Shown: in pieces, positions 11,107 through 20,387 of the stretch
How the letters are laid out: every line of letters starts with the position of its first letter
Numbering within the stretch: the first letter of the stretch is position 1
Source: Jiella pelagia
Lineage (GTDB): Bacteria > Pseudomonadota > Alphaproteobacteria > Rhizobiales > Rhizobiaceae
Reading direction: 5' to 3'
DNA length: 64,000 bases
NCBI RefSeq assembly: GCF_026898155.1
Contig: NZ_CP114029.1
Coordinates: 1,185,501 to 1,249,500, forward strand
Notes under the pieces: generated by a model
What the model saw: the letters and a program-made list of their open reading frames with translations, nothing else
Told to the model about the DNA's origin: nothing
Database searches by the model: none
Made by a program: the position numbers and the translations under genes

Positions 11107-11781
11107 ATGAAGACGATGCTCATCACCGGCGCGTCGAGCGGCATCGGCGAGGCGGCGGCGAGACGCGCCGTCGAGGCCGGCTACCGGGTGGGGCTCGCCG
11201 CCCGGCGCAAGGAAAAGCTCGACGGCCTGGTTCAGGAACTCGGCCCGGACAACGCCATGTCGGTCGGCTGCGACGTCACCGACTTTGCGTCCCAGCAGAA
11301 GGCTGTCGCGGCCGTGATCGAGCGCTTCGGCGGCCTCGACGCCCTCTTCGCCAATGCCGGCGTAGGCTCCTCGGGCTCGGGTACCGCGGGTGGCGACCCC
11401 GAGGAATGGCGGCAGATGGTTCTCACCAACGTCCTCGGCGTCATGTACAGCGTCAAGGCCGCCCACGAGGCGATCGCCGGCGCGAAGGGCCACATCCTCA
11501 TCACCAGCTCCGGTGCCGGACGCAAGGTCATCCCCGGCTCGGTCTATGGCGCGACGAAATGGGCGATGTCGGGCTATGGCGCCAATCTGCGCGAGGAGAT
11601 GCGGGAGAAGGGCGTGAAGGTGACGCTGATCGAGCCCGGCATGGTGGATACGCCGTTCTTCGACGAGCCGAAGCCAGGCGCGCTCGTTGCCGACGACATC
11701 GCGCGGGCGGTCGTCTACGCCCTGTCGCAGCCGGAGAACGTGCTCGCCGGCGAAATCTGGGTCGAGCCGCTCAACCGCTGA
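11107..11781 (+). CDS. Short-chain dehydrogenase/reductase
   Basis: A 224-residue NAD(P)-dependent oxidoreductase of the classical SDR family. It has the TGxxxGIG cofactor motif (ITGASSGIGEAAA), the NAG motif (FANAGVGSSG), the catalytic Ser in LITSSGAGRKV and the YxxxK pair in VYGATKWAMSGYG. Arg residues in LAARRKEKLDG after beta-2 favour NADP(H). A strong Shine-Dalgarno AAAGGAGA precedes the ATG. The substrate is unknown; the size and the EPGMVDTPFF segment are typical of broad-specificity bacterial members. It is divergent from dps and convergent with msrA. Confidence 0.9.
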   Translation: MKTMLITGASSGIGEAAARRAVEAGYRVGLAARRKEKLDGLVQELGPDNAMSVGCDVTDFASQQKAVAAVIERFGGLDALFANAGVGSSGSGTAGGDPEEWRQMVLTNVLGVMYSVKAAHEAIAGAKGHILITSSGAGRKVIPGSVYGATKWAMSGYGANLREEMREKGVKVTLIEPGMVDTPFFDEPKPGALVADDIARAVVYALSQPENVLAGEIWVEPLNR

Positions 11782-11857
11782 GGTCGGCGCCGCGGCGGGT
11801 TCGAGGCAGAACCCGCCGGATCGAGCCGGACCGAGGCGGTTCCGACGAAACCCGCGA

Positions 11858-12478
11858 TCAGCCCATATGGTCCTTGATGCCCATGAAGGCCTTGTCGCCC
11901 CAGACGGATTCGACCCGCGAATTGCGCCCGCAGCCGGTGCGATAGTACTTATATTTCAGCGGGTTCTTCTTGTAGTAGTCCTGGTGATAGCCTTCGGCTT
12001 CCCAGAACTTCGGGGCCGTGGTGACTTCGGTCGCCACCTCGCCGAGATCCTGCTTCACCGCCGCCTCGGAGGCCTTCGCCTCCTTCAGCTGCTCGTCGGA
12101 CGTCGCATAGATCGCGGTCGTATAGGCGTAGCCGCGGTCGCAGAACTGGCCGCCGTCGTCGGTCGGGTCGACTGAGTGCCAGAAGACGTCCAGCAGCTTG
12201 TCGTAGCTGACCTTGGAGGGGTCATAGGTGATCCTGACCGCCTCGCGGAACCCCTCGTGGTCGTAATAGGTCGGGTTCTGGGCCTCGCCGCCGATATAGC
12301 CGGAGGTGGTGTCGAGCACGCCGGCGAGATGATCGAAATCGCTCTCGACACACCAGAAGCAGCCACCGGCGAAGATCGCCGTCTCGGTGTTCTGGGCGCC
12401 GGCAACGTTGGGAAGCGCCGCAAGCCCGAACGACAGCGTGGCTGCGCCCGCGAGCGCCAGAGAAATTGTCCGCTTCAT
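11858..12478 (-). CDS. msrA: Peptide methionine sulfoxide reductase MsrA, exported form
   Basis: Reduces methionine-S-sulfoxide in oxidised proteins. The catalytic motif GGCFWCVE lies about 15 residues after a predicted signal peptide (MKRTISLALAGAATLSFGLA...VAGAQ), so the enzyme should act in the periplasm. Other family segments: SGYIGGEAQNPTY, DHEGFREAVRITYDP, FWHSVDPTDDGGQFCDRG and YHQDYYKKNP. The recycling Cys near the C-terminus is in RTGCGRNSR. ATG at 12478 has GGAG seven bases upstream and is preferred over the ATG 12 bases earlier. An exported MsrA fits repair of envelope proteins. MsrB is not adjacent. Confidence 0.92.
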   Translation of the reverse strand: MKRTISLALAGAATLSFGLAALPNVAGAQNTETAIFAGGCFWCVESDFDHLAGVLDTTSGYIGGEAQNPTYYDHEGFREAVRITYDPSKVSYDKLLDVFWHSVDPTDDGGQFCDRGYAYTTAIYATSDEQLKEAKASEAAVKQDLGEVATEVTTAPKFWEAEGYHQDYYKKNPLKYKYYRTGCGRNSRVESVWGDKAFMGIKDHMG

Positions 12479-12722
12479 TCTCGTCTCCATGATCGCTGTT
12501 GACCCAATGTGCCTCGCCGGCCGGCCGACGGGGATACCCCTTTGGCAAGGATCGGCCAGCGAGCCGCCGCATCAGTCGCTCGCCCGGAACTTCGCATGAA
12601 ACGCCGCGATTGTTTCATCAGGGCGAGATCACTTCCGTCGTGATCGGCCCCGGACGAGCTTCGAGGTCGGCAAAGGCCCGAAACACGCCTGGAGCCGCAA
12701 TTCCGCCCAAGCCGGTACCGGC

Positions 12723-13148
12723 TCAGCCGCCGTCGGCCGCAAAGCCCGCTGCCTCGATGCCGGTGATCGCGACGGCCTCGTCGTTGTCCGACGTATCGCC
12801 CGTCACGCCGACCGCACCGAGGATCTCGCCGCCCTGCCCTTTCACCAGCACGCCGCCCGGCACCGGCACCAGCACGCCCTTGGCGAGCGCATTCATCGCC
12901 TGGATGAAATAGGCCTGCTCCTCGGCCCGCTTGCCCAAGGCACGCGAGCCCATGCCAAGGCCGATCGCGCCATTCGCCTTGCCGATGGCGATGTCCGGCC
13001 GCATGCGCGACGCGCCGTCCGAGCGCTCGAGGGCGATCAGGGCGCCGCCGGCATCGAGGACAGCGACGGTCAGCGGTTTGAGGCCTTTCGCGATGCCGGC
13101 CTTGAGGGTCTCGGCGATGATGATGCGGGCTTTGTCGAGGGTCAGCAT
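12723..13148 (-). CDS. GlcG/HbpS family (DUF336) protein
   Basis: A 141-residue protein of the GlcG/HbpS-like fold. It shows LTLDKARIIIAETLKAGIA, LTVAVLDAGGALIALERSDGA, RPDIAIGKANGAIGLGMGS and PVPGGVLVKGQGGEILGAVGVTGD, typical of the family. Members bind heme or are encoded beside glycolate and other oxidoreductase genes; their biochemical role is mostly unsettled. The ATG at 13148 has AAGGAGACAAC upstream. No signal peptide is present, unlike Streptomyces HbpS, so it is probably cytoplasmic. Confidence 0.85.
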   Translation of the reverse strand: MLTLDKARIIIAETLKAGIAKGLKPLTVAVLDAGGALIALERSDGASRMRPDIAIGKANGAIGLGMGSRALGKRAEEQAYFIQAMNALAKGVLVPVPGGVLVKGQGGEILGAVGVTGDTSDNDEAVAITGIEAAGFAADGG

Positions 13149-13276
13149 GTTGTCTCCTTGCGTTACGTAGCCGGACATAAGGCGCGCCGGCGCGGCCGTC
13201 ACCTGCCGGCTGTCGGTTTCGGCCGTATGGGCAACGCGCCATGTGCCCCGCCGGCGAGGCTCTTGTCCGCCGTCGT

Positions 13277-14072
13277 TCAACGGCCGACGAGGAGGATCTG
13301 CACCCGACGGTTCTCGGCGCCTTCCGGATCGTAGGGATTCTTCAGGTCCCGCTCGCCGCGCCCCGACGTGACGAAGCGGCCGCGCGGCAGGCCGGAGGCC
13401 CGCACCAGCGCACCGGCAAGGGACTCGGCGCGGCGCTGGGAGAGTTCGAGGTTGTAGGCGTCGCTGCCGGCCGCATCGGTATGGCCGAACAGGACGAAGC
13501 GCTTGTCGGCAAGACGGGGATCGGTCAGCGCCGTGGCGAGACTCGTAGATCTTGCCGTATTCCGACGATAGCGGCTGATCGTCGTTATAGGCAAAGAGCA
13601 CCTCGATATCGATTGAGGGGAGCGGCTTCGACTCCTCGACCGCAAGGGTGGCGCGCGCCTGCTGCCTCTCGGCCGGGCTCGCCGCGGCGCTGACCGCCGG
13701 TTCCGGCTCCTCCTCGATGACACCGAGATTCTGAAGGTCATCGAGGGAGAAGGATTTCGACGACTTTTGCGCATTTCCGGCGCAGTTGGCACCGCCGCTG
13801 ACGAGGCAGTCGCTCAGCGCATTCGGCGCGGCAGGCCCGCCTGTCGCCGCCCCGCCCGCTGGCTGCCCTGCGCCACCAGCCGACGGGCCGGCGGACGGAG
13901 CGACGGAATCGAGATCGAAGCTGTCGAGGGTCGTCGTCTGGGCCGAGGTCCCGCCCACCGACAAGGCGAGCGCCACGCTGGCAGCGCCACACAGGCGCAG
14001 CGCCCGCAGCCGATGATCGTCGCCCCTTGGCCGGACGAAGTTTCTGCGCGCCTCGATCGCTTCCATCGTCAT
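13277..14072 (-). CDS. OmpA-family peptidoglycan-binding exported protein, frameshifted
   Basis: An exported protein with a basic N-terminus, a hydrophobic signal (LCGAASVALALSVGG) and a Gly/Ala/Pro-rich linker before a C-terminal OmpA domain. The domain has IDIEVLFAYNDDQPL, LFGHTDAAGSDAYNLELSQR, RAESLAGAL and ENRRVQILL, the peptidoglycan (mDAP) binding signature. The frame breaks at 13538-13544, where the gene strand reads GAG-T-CTC. Deleting the T gives GAGCTC (EYGKIYELATALTDPRL) and a continuous 264-residue protein. ATG at 14072 follows GGAGG. It is the last gene of a minus-strand group with the two exported proteins upstream (18-base gap), so all three may work together at the cell wall. 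Confidence 0.85.
13538..13544 (-). other. GAGNCTC indel site in the OmpA-like gene
   Basis: The plus strand reads GAGACTC. An extra T on the gene strand splits GAGCTC. Removing it joins the N-terminal and OmpA-domain frames. Confidence 0.85.
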
Positions 14073-14089
14073 CTCCGCCTCCGTCTTCC

Positions 14090-15919
14090 TCAATTCACCT
14101 TTTCCACCGAACCGAACGCGTAGCCGACCCCGCCCGGCAGCGTCGCCGTCGCTGATCGGCGGTCGCTTTCCAGCATGCCGCGAATGGCGCGGAGCCAGCC
14201 GACGAGGTCCTGGTTGGTCGGGTTGACGGCGCAGCTGGAACAGAACAGCACGATCTTGTTGAGCCCGAGGGGATCTTCGTCCTGAAGGACGAGCTTCTTC
14301 CTCGTGCGCGGCGACGCCTCGTAGGCCGTCGCGCCGCCCGAGGCAGGGCTCGTCTCGAAGATCTCGACCGGGATCGGCGTCACCTTGCCGGCGCCGAAGC
14401 CGAAGAAGGCCGGGACGCACTGGCGCACCAGGGCGCGCAGGGCCAACCGGTCGCCGTTGCGGCCGACGTTGGGAGCGACCGAGAAGTCGAGGATCTCGCC
14501 ATTCTCCTGGCAGGCAGGCGGCTGTGGGGCCGGGATCGCGTCGATGACGGTCGGTTCATCGATCGGCTTTGGTCCCTCATCGTTGGCTCCATCGTCGACG
14601 GCGGCGACGTCGGTCCCAGCCCCCTGCCCGGGGTTCGATCCGTTGCCGTCCGGCGTCACCGGCACGGGGATTGTCGGGATCGTCCCGTCGGCGCGCGGGG
14701 TCGGATCGGTGGAGACGCCGTCCGGCGGCGTAGCCGGTTCCACGACCCTCACCGGCACGTCTTCTGCCGGAACAGGCTGCACGAGCTCGACCTCATCCTC
14801 CGCGGACGCCCGTCTGTCGCCGCCTTCGACCGGGGCAGCACCGTTCGATTCCGGGCCATCGTCCACACGGTCGTTGGCCGCTACGACCTGCGGCTGCTCG
14901 CGGCAGGCGTTGAATTCGTCCGTCTCGGCCGCAACCGAGAAACGCTGGCGCGCCAGGAGCCGTCCGCCCGCCTGCAACGAGGCGAGGATGTCGAGCGTGT
15001 CGGCCGGTTGCCTCGGGACCGTGTAGACCAGTTCGAGCGTTGCCGCATCGCTGCCTTCCGCCGGCTCACCAAGGAGAAGATCGGGCAGGTCGCGATCGAT
15101 CCGCCCGGCGCCGAAATCCATCTGCCCAGTGCCGTAATAGGAATCCTGAAAGCGCTCGACCGCCCGGTCGAGGTAGGGACAGGCGGGCTTCCTGTCGCCC
15201 TTCACATAAAGCCCGGGCAGGCCCCGGAGCCGCGGCGCGAAGTTTTGAAGTGCCAGCGCATAGGCACCTTCGAGGGTCAGATAGTCGCGCGAACTGCGGC
15301 TGTCCGGCTTGGGCTCGAGGGTGTCGAGTGCAAGATTGAAGGCGATGCTGCGATTGCAGCCATAGGCACCGCCGGCGCCGCGGGCAAAGACCGAGAGGTC
15401 GATCCGCGCGACGTCCGGCTCCGGCCGCGTCGCCTTGAGGACGATCGGAAGGGTCGACGAGGCGAGCCGGTCAAGCGCGGTGGCGAGCTGGCTCTGGTCG
15501 GCCGTTCCCAGCCCGGAGATCGGGACGAGCGCTCCTGCATCGCCCGCGGCACTGACGTCGACTGCCACCCGCCGGGCCTCGCGCAGACCCGTCAGAACCA
15601 GCTGGTTGATCCGCTGGCGGTCATTGGCCGAAAAATGCGGGTCGTTGATCGGCAGGCCATAGAAGGTCACTGTGTAGGGCTTTGCCTCGGCCGGTCCGAT
15701 GCAGTTGCGCGTCACGATGTCGGCAACCGTGTCCCGCAGCCGCTCCTCGATCAGAGCGAGGGTATCCTCCGATCCCGCCGCCTGTGCGCTCGCTCCAAGA
15801 GGAGACCCGACGGCCACCGCGACCATGAGGACTGCGAAAGCCCGCAAGACGACGCGCACTGCCAGACCGGTTATCGAACCCGCCGGATTCCACAACGCCA
15901 TCAACCCAACGCCAGCCAT
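14090..15919 (-). CDS. Large exported protein of unknown function
   Basis: About 609 residues from the ATG at 15919, which has GAAAGGG upstream (an in-frame GTG lies at 15946). A hydrophobic signal or anchor (VVLRAFAVLMVAVAVGSPLG) is followed by a globular part with ERLRDTVADIVTRNCIG and YTVTFYGLPINDPHFS. A long acidic, Pro/Thr/Asp-rich low-complexity linker follows (around residues 330-450), then a C-terminal domain with QCVPAFFGFGAGKVTPIPVEIFET and CSSCAV. Cysteines occur in pairs suited to disulphides. I do not recognise a family. It is placed 18 bases before the OmpA-like gene and 100 bases after the ClpP-fold gene, all on one strand, suggesting an envelope complex. It contains one of the only two intact GAGCTC sequences I found (14783-14788). 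Confidence 0.75.
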   Translation of the reverse strand: MAGVGLMALWNPAGSITGLAVRVVLRAFAVLMVAVAVGSPLGASAQAAGSEDTLALIEERLRDTVADIVTRNCIGPAEAKPYTVTFYGLPINDPHFSANDRQRINQLVLTGLREARRVAVDVSAAGDAGALVPISGLGTADQSQLATALDRLASSTLPIVLKATRPEPDVARIDLSVFARGAGGAYGCNRSIAFNLALDTLEPKPDSRSSRDYLTLEGAYALALQNFAPRLRGLPGLYVKGDRKPACPYLDRAVERFQDSYYGTGQMDFGAGRIDRDLPDLLLGEPAEGSDAATLELVYTVPRQPADTLDILASLQAGGRLLARQRFSVAAETDEFNACREQPQVVAANDRVDDGPESNGAAPVEGGDRRASAEDEVELVQPVPAEDVPVRVVEPATPPDGVSTDPTPRADGTIPTIPVPVTPDGNGSNPGQGAGTDVAAVDDGANDEGPKPIDEPTVIDAIPAPQPPACQENGEILDFSVAPNVGRNGDRLALRALVRQCVPAFFGFGAGKVTPIPVEIFETSPASGGATAYEASPRTRKKLVLQDEDPLGLNKIVLFCSSCAVNPTNQDLVGWLRAIRGMLESDRRSATATLPGGVGYAFGSVEKVN

Positions 15920-16021
15920 GCCAACCCTTTCGTCCCTGCGTGACACCAGTGGAAGCGCCAGAGCCGCTCTGCACGCCTTCCGCAGGAACAGGACGTTGCC
16001 ACGGCCCGACGGAGAGGCGGA

Positions 16022-17773
16022 TCATTTCTTGGCACAAGGCAGCGCCGCCGCGCCGAACCGTGCGGAGCAAGCGATCTGCCCGATCAGTTGCTGCGCCTTG
16101 CGGGAGGCTCGTCCGTCGGTCCCTAGAATGAAACGCATGCGCACGGTCGCCGCCGCATCGCCGTCGTCGAGGGCAAAGTTGTAGAAGCCGGTACGGCGAT
16201 CCGGCGCAATGCCTGAATAGACAAACGCCCCCGCAAACGTCTTGTCGTAGGTGACGTGGCGGCGATCGAGCGCTTCGCCCCTCGCCCGCTCCTCGGCAAA
16301 GAGCCTCGCCGCTCCGACCTCGATCTCGACGTCGAGATCGGCAAATCGATAGATTCTCAGCCCGCCCTGTTCCAGAAGCGGCGCGGCATCCGAGACCACC
16401 GCGGCCGAAAACCGCCCGAAATCAGTGCCGGATGACGACAGCGCCGCCGTGACCGTCTCTGGATTCTGCGCGGGCAGATCGGCAGGCAGCGGTACGCCGC
16501 GCTTGTCGGCGGCAATGGCGGCTCTGGCGGCCGGCGCAAGCTCGGCAATCTTCATGTCCTTCGGCAGAAGCCAGGAGATCATCGGCGTCAGCCTCAGAAC
16601 GCTCTGGCTCGCCCGCTGGCCGTCATAGGCCGCCTGGTTCCAAGCAGTGCGTGAGAAGACGAAGCTGGTGAAGGGTTCGGTATAGGTGTCGCTGACATCC
16701 TCGAGCCACGCCATGCGAGCAAGCGAGACGGTGAAGTCGTCGGAGGGGATCGTCTGCGAGGCTCCGGCCCCGCAGAACGCCAGGGTCAGCGGACGGTCGT
16801 CGATGTCGTAGCCGAAGAAGACCTCGCCGTCCCTCGTCTTGCCGGAGGGCGACTGGACATAGTCGGTCTGCAGCGCGGTGACGTCGGCGAGATCCGTCCG
16901 GTAGTGCAGCGCAAGTAGCTTCTCGCAGACGTTCAGGGTGATCGCCGCGCGATCGAGCCCAAGCGTCGAGACCGGCGCTGGCGGCAGCTCGCCGGCAAAG
17001 GCGACGACGTCCGCCACCGTCTCAATCACCATCACGTCGTCCGGCCCCATGGCGACGATTCGGTCGATGACCAGCGGATCGACGGCGAAATCCGCGAGAA
17101 ACCGTACCAGCGTCGAGATGCCGAGCCTCAGGCCGCTCGCCTGGGTGTCGAGCCGCTCCTCGTCCGGCAAGGCGGCGATGGCAGCGGGAGAAATATAGGG
17201 CGAATGGAAGCCGATCCGGCTGCCAGGCTCGACATACCGGTCGACATAGGTGCCGACACCGCCGGTGGCATGGAAGCTTGATCCACCGAGCCAGGCGAGC
17301 GCGCAAGCCGAGAGGCAGACGCTGCCGTCCTCGACGATCGCCGCGACGCTCTTCTCGCGCATCAGATTGGCGATCGCGATGCCTTCGGTGAAGGTGCCGC
17401 CCGGGCTGTCGAGCGTCAGCATCGCCGCGGTGTTCTGATAGTCGCATTCGCGTGACTGGCAGACCTCGTCGACAAGAGCCTCGAGCTTGGCGGCGTCGCC
17501 CTTGGCGATCACACCGGAGAGCGCAATCAGCGGCTCAGCCCGGCTGGCGCTGAAGGAATCCCGAAGAAGTCGGAAATCGGCGGCGGAGACGGAGGGCGCT
17601 TCGAGCGCGAAGATCATCGGGGCTGCGGCGAGCGATATAGCGCGGGACCAGGCCACGGCCCACGCGAAAGCCTTCGCCGAAGCCCGCATTTGCGAGCGAT
17701 CGGGACCGGGGCGACCGAGGCTTCGCGGCAGCCCGACAAAGCGTCTGCAAACGTCTCGCAAGACGTTCCGCAT
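16022..17773 (-). CDS. Exported ClpP/crotonase-fold protein (COG3904-like)
   Basis: A 583-residue protein with an N-terminal membrane or signal segment (AWAVAWSRAISLAAAPMIFAL) and a ClpP-like domain near residues 85-260. The oxyanion-type glycine loop is MLTLDSPGGTFTEG, and the candidate catalytic serine lies in EDGSVCLSACALAWLGG, as in periplasmic ClpP-fold proteins of rhizobia. The C-terminal half (about 300 residues) has no family I can name. ATG at 17773 has GGGAG upstream. It heads the minus-strand group 17.8-13.3 kb with a secreted unknown and an OmpA-domain protein. If active it could process or sense envelope proteins; a catalytic His and Asp could not be assigned with certainty. Confidence 0.75.
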   Translation of the reverse strand: MRNVLRDVCRRFVGLPRSLGRPGPDRSQMRASAKAFAWAVAWSRAISLAAAPMIFALEAPSVSAADFRLLRDSFSASRAEPLIALSGVIAKGDAAKLEALVDEVCQSRECDYQNTAAMLTLDSPGGTFTEGIAIANLMREKSVAAIVEDGSVCLSACALAWLGGSSFHATGGVGTYVDRYVEPGSRIGFHSPYISPAAIAALPDEERLDTQASGLRLGISTLVRFLADFAVDPLVIDRIVAMGPDDVMVIETVADVVAFAGELPPAPVSTLGLDRAAITLNVCEKLLALHYRTDLADVTALQTDYVQSPSGKTRDGEVFFGYDIDDRPLTLAFCGAGASQTIPSDDFTVSLARMAWLEDVSDTYTEPFTSFVFSRTAWNQAAYDGQRASQSVLRLTPMISWLLPKDMKIAELAPAARAAIAADKRGVPLPADLPAQNPETVTAALSSSGTDFGRFSAAVVSDAAPLLEQGGLRIYRFADLDVEIEVGAARLFAEERARGEALDRRHVTYDKTFAGAFVYSGIAPDRRTGFYNFALDDGDAAATVRMRFILGTDGRASRKAQQLIGQIACSARFGAAALPCAKK

Positions 17774-18007
17774 CGATCGCCATCTCCCTCGTGACAATCC
17801 GGAACGGACGAAGTGTCGGCAACGCCCCGGCCCCTCAGAGCCTCGGGCGATCCAACGCGCCAGATCCGATATTCACTTTAGGGAACATAGCAGTTTGAGA
17901 CGCGGGAGAAAACGATCTTCCCGCGTCGATCGTAGACTTCGGGGTCGGCGACCGCCCGCGATGGGGCGGCAGCGCCTCTTTCCATGCCGATTTTTCTTTC
18001 GGCGAGC

Positions 18008-18574
18008 CTACTTCACCTTGCGCACGACGACCTGGCCGTCCATCGCCAGCACGAGCAAGGTCGGCTTGCTCGCCAGCAACTGGTGAACCGGGGAAACGAC
18101 GCCGTCTTCCCACCAGCCGGTCAGGGAATAATCGTCGAAGGCCATCACGCCGCCGATACGGACCTTGGGCCAGTAGGCTTCGATGTCCGCAGTGACACCG
18201 GCTTTCGTATGGTCGCCGTCGATATAGGCGAAATCCAACGACTGGTCGTCAAATCTCGCGGCCGCATTGGCCGACCGCTCGCGAACGATCTCGATGGTCC
18301 CCGCGCTGGCTTGCCGATCGAAGCGCTGACGAACGGCTTCGTAGCGCTCCTGCATGATCTCTGGCGTGGTCGACGCGCCGCCATAGAGGGATTTTTGGTG
18401 CTCGGGCGTCTCGAAATGCTCCCAAGGATCAACCAGATACAATTTCGTCGGCCTCACGGCCAACAGAATACTTGCGGAAAAATCACCCTTGTGAACGCCG
18501 ATCTCAGCACCCACTCCCTTGTACTTGAGATGTCGCAGTATCAGTTGCCGTGCGTTAATCGGGGCAAGCATCAT
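18008..18574 (-). CDS. Class I SAM-dependent methyltransferase (Methyltransf_24-like)
   Basis: A 188-residue methyltransferase. AdoMet motif I is GVGAEIGVHKGDFSASIL, followed by LYLVDPWEHFE and the acidic FAYIDGDHTKAGVTADIEAYW, then GGVMAFDDYSLTGWWEDGV. The IDGDH and DDY residues resemble metal-dependent O-methyltransferases acting on sugars, such as macrocin-type and TylF-like enzymes. It is the last gene of a less GC-rich, same-strand group with a second methyltransferase and a sulfotransferase, so an O-methylation of a surface glycan is a reasonable guess. Nothing in the sequence fixes the acceptor. Confidence 0.85.
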   Translation of the reverse strand: MMLAPINARQLILRHLKYKGVGAEIGVHKGDFSASILLAVRPTKLYLVDPWEHFETPEHQKSLYGGASTTPEIMQERYEAVRQRFDRQASAGTIEIVRERSANAAARFDDQSLDFAYIDGDHTKAGVTADIEAYWPKVRIGGVMAFDDYSLTGWWEDGVVSPVHQLLASKPTLLVLAMDGQVVVRKVK

Positions 18575-19258
18575 AAATCCCTATCGTTCAGCGGGTTTGG
18601 ATTGGGTGACGTCGAGGTGGCGCCCGCCGCTCAGAGAGCTTCAAATGTCCGGGGAACACGCTTCCCCTATCGAGGGAGAATGAAGCAAGCCTCGTGGGCG
18701 TCGTGCGGCGCTGATAGCGTGTTCGGCGATTTGTGCCGAAAGAAGCTACCCCTTTGTCTAGTCTCCGGGAATACATGGATGATAGTTGTGCTCTGCAATA
18801 AGCACCTCAAGGAAGATTCGTCAATCCGCTCACCGAGCATGGCCGCTGCGAAACGCTCTGATCAACCCGGCCCTTTCGTTCCGTCACTAGCCGCCCCAAG
18901 AGCTGCCGCACCTCCTCGTGTCGGCAATTGAACGCTTGCTTCCTCTACTGCCCGAACCCACTACTCCTTCGGCATTGCAATCGACACGAAAGCCACCACC
19001 GGCTGGGTTGCGTCGCCATGATCGCGCCTTTCGCCCATCATGCGGGCCGCCGAAGCAACCTTCAAGCGCTGTTGACCGCAGCCGCTACGTCGCAGACCTT
19101 CGCATGAGCCTCCCCGGGGCACGGCCAGCAGCAAGCATGCAAAGACCTCAGTGTTGCTCGGGTCAGCATCGTAACGGCGCCACTCCTTTCCGAACGTCAT
19201 CCTGACCAGGTGAAATGGAATGGCTCAGCTTCTGCGGCGAGGGGCGGGAAGACAGAGG
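18575..19258. other. Gene-free stretch of about 680 bases
   Basis: Short open frames here have neither ribosome binding sites nor recognisable protein features. GC content is lower than in flanking housekeeping genes. It separates the methyltransferase from the unknown protein of the glycan-modification group and may mark a past deletion or insertion. Confidence 0.5.
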
Positions 19259-20366
19259 TCAGCGTGCCTGCCTGACATGAGACCGTGAATTCGCAGGCTC
19301 CCCATTCCCATCCTTGGCCAAGGCATCCGAGAAGATCGACTCAAGACGATGAAGGTGGATCGGCTCAATCGTCATCTGGCCCTCGATCGCACCTTCGGTA
19401 GTGTGCAAACTCAGGACAACGGGAGAAGAGGTGTTTTCGACATAAAATTCCAACGTGAAACCGAACAATCCGTCGGCCACCTGACCGGTATTGATTTCGG
19501 CCTGAGCGACATTCCCCACTCGCGCCTTCAGCAACAACTGGTTGCCGGATATGTTTCCTTCCAGCTTGACGATCAACCCCGCAATCCATCGACCAGAAGG
19601 AAGGCTGTAGAATGGACCCTCCGCCACCTTTCTCGCTCGCCCGAGAAGTTGAATAGGGCCGGTGGACTTGTCCATCGCCTCGATCGTCGTGCCAGGCCAT
19701 GACAACTGGATATCTCCAGCAGTCGCAGCAGCTGCCGAATATCCCATCGCCACCGTCACCAGGGTCTCAGCCTCGTGATCGGTCAACTCGGCCAGCAGTT
19801 GCTTGAGCCTTTCCGTCTCCGGAAGGCCTCGATACATCGCTTCGACGACCGTGGAGTGTCTATCACCCCGCTCAAGCCCGATCGCTCCCATGACCTGATC
19901 GACCAGATCCTCATCGGGGTCGATACCATAAAACGACGCAAGCGAGCGAATAAAGCTTGCGACCAACAACCGCTCGCTCGGCTCAGGCCATGGGTATTGG
20001 AGCGTACTCGTGATGTCGGACAGAAGGGCCACATTCGAAAATTTCGACGTCGCGACCCGCACCCCCAAACTGAAACTCACGTTCTGACGCAGCATCACCA
20101 GACCGACGGTCTGGGCAAAATCGCTGCCGAAGACAACCACCTTGGATTGGGTTCTTTGAAGCAGCTCGGCGATCCTTCGATCAGCAGAGTCCAACTGGCC
20201 GATAAAAGCTTCGCTCTTGCGGTCCTTATAGGCGGCATAGAAGTTTTCTAGCGTTGTTATCGTCACCCGTTCCGTCTTGCCGTAGGCAATGCGGGCGATC
20301 GCCTGCACGATCTCAATGCCCATGCGAGTGTGAGCAGACGGAGCCTCCGGATACGAGAAACAGCAT
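19259..20366 (-). CDS. Unknown protein next to sulfotransferase; start masked by a GAGNCTC indel
   Basis: The uninterrupted frame begins at ATG 20323 and gives 354 residues. Upstream, at 20341-20347, the sequence reads GAGGCTC on the gene strand. Removing one base opens the frame to an ATG at 20366, adding MLFLVSGAPSAHTR, a beta-strand plus phosphate-loop-like turn that looks like a real N-terminus and places the gene 21 bases after the sulfotransferase stop. The rest shows RMGIEIVQAIARIAYG, SKVVVFGSDFAQTVGLVML and a C-terminal beta-rich region (GRWIAGLIVKLEGNISGNQLL). No family recognised. Context suggests a carbohydrate- or sulfate-related function, perhaps a divergent nucleotide-binding enzyme fused to a carbohydrate-binding-like domain. 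Confidence 0.7.
20341..20347 (-). other. Probable GAGNCTC indel site at the start of the 19.3-20.4 kb gene
   Basis: The plus strand reads GAGCCTC. Removing one base extends the downstream protein by a credible N-terminus to an ATG at 20366. Less certain than the other sites, because the shorter protein also has an ATG. Confidence 0.6.
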
Positions 20367-20387
20367 CGAAGCCGCTCGATCGCTTAA

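Noticed and set aside
12491..12722. Possible short gene between msrA and the DUF336 gene
   Set aside because: All frames are short or antisense to neighbours, without a start signal or recognisable product.
16300..17115. GAGCCTC occurrences in the ClpP-fold gene as further indel sites
   Set aside because: They lie in frame as normal codons (Arg-Leu in AARLFAEE and GLRLGIS), and the protein is uninterrupted.
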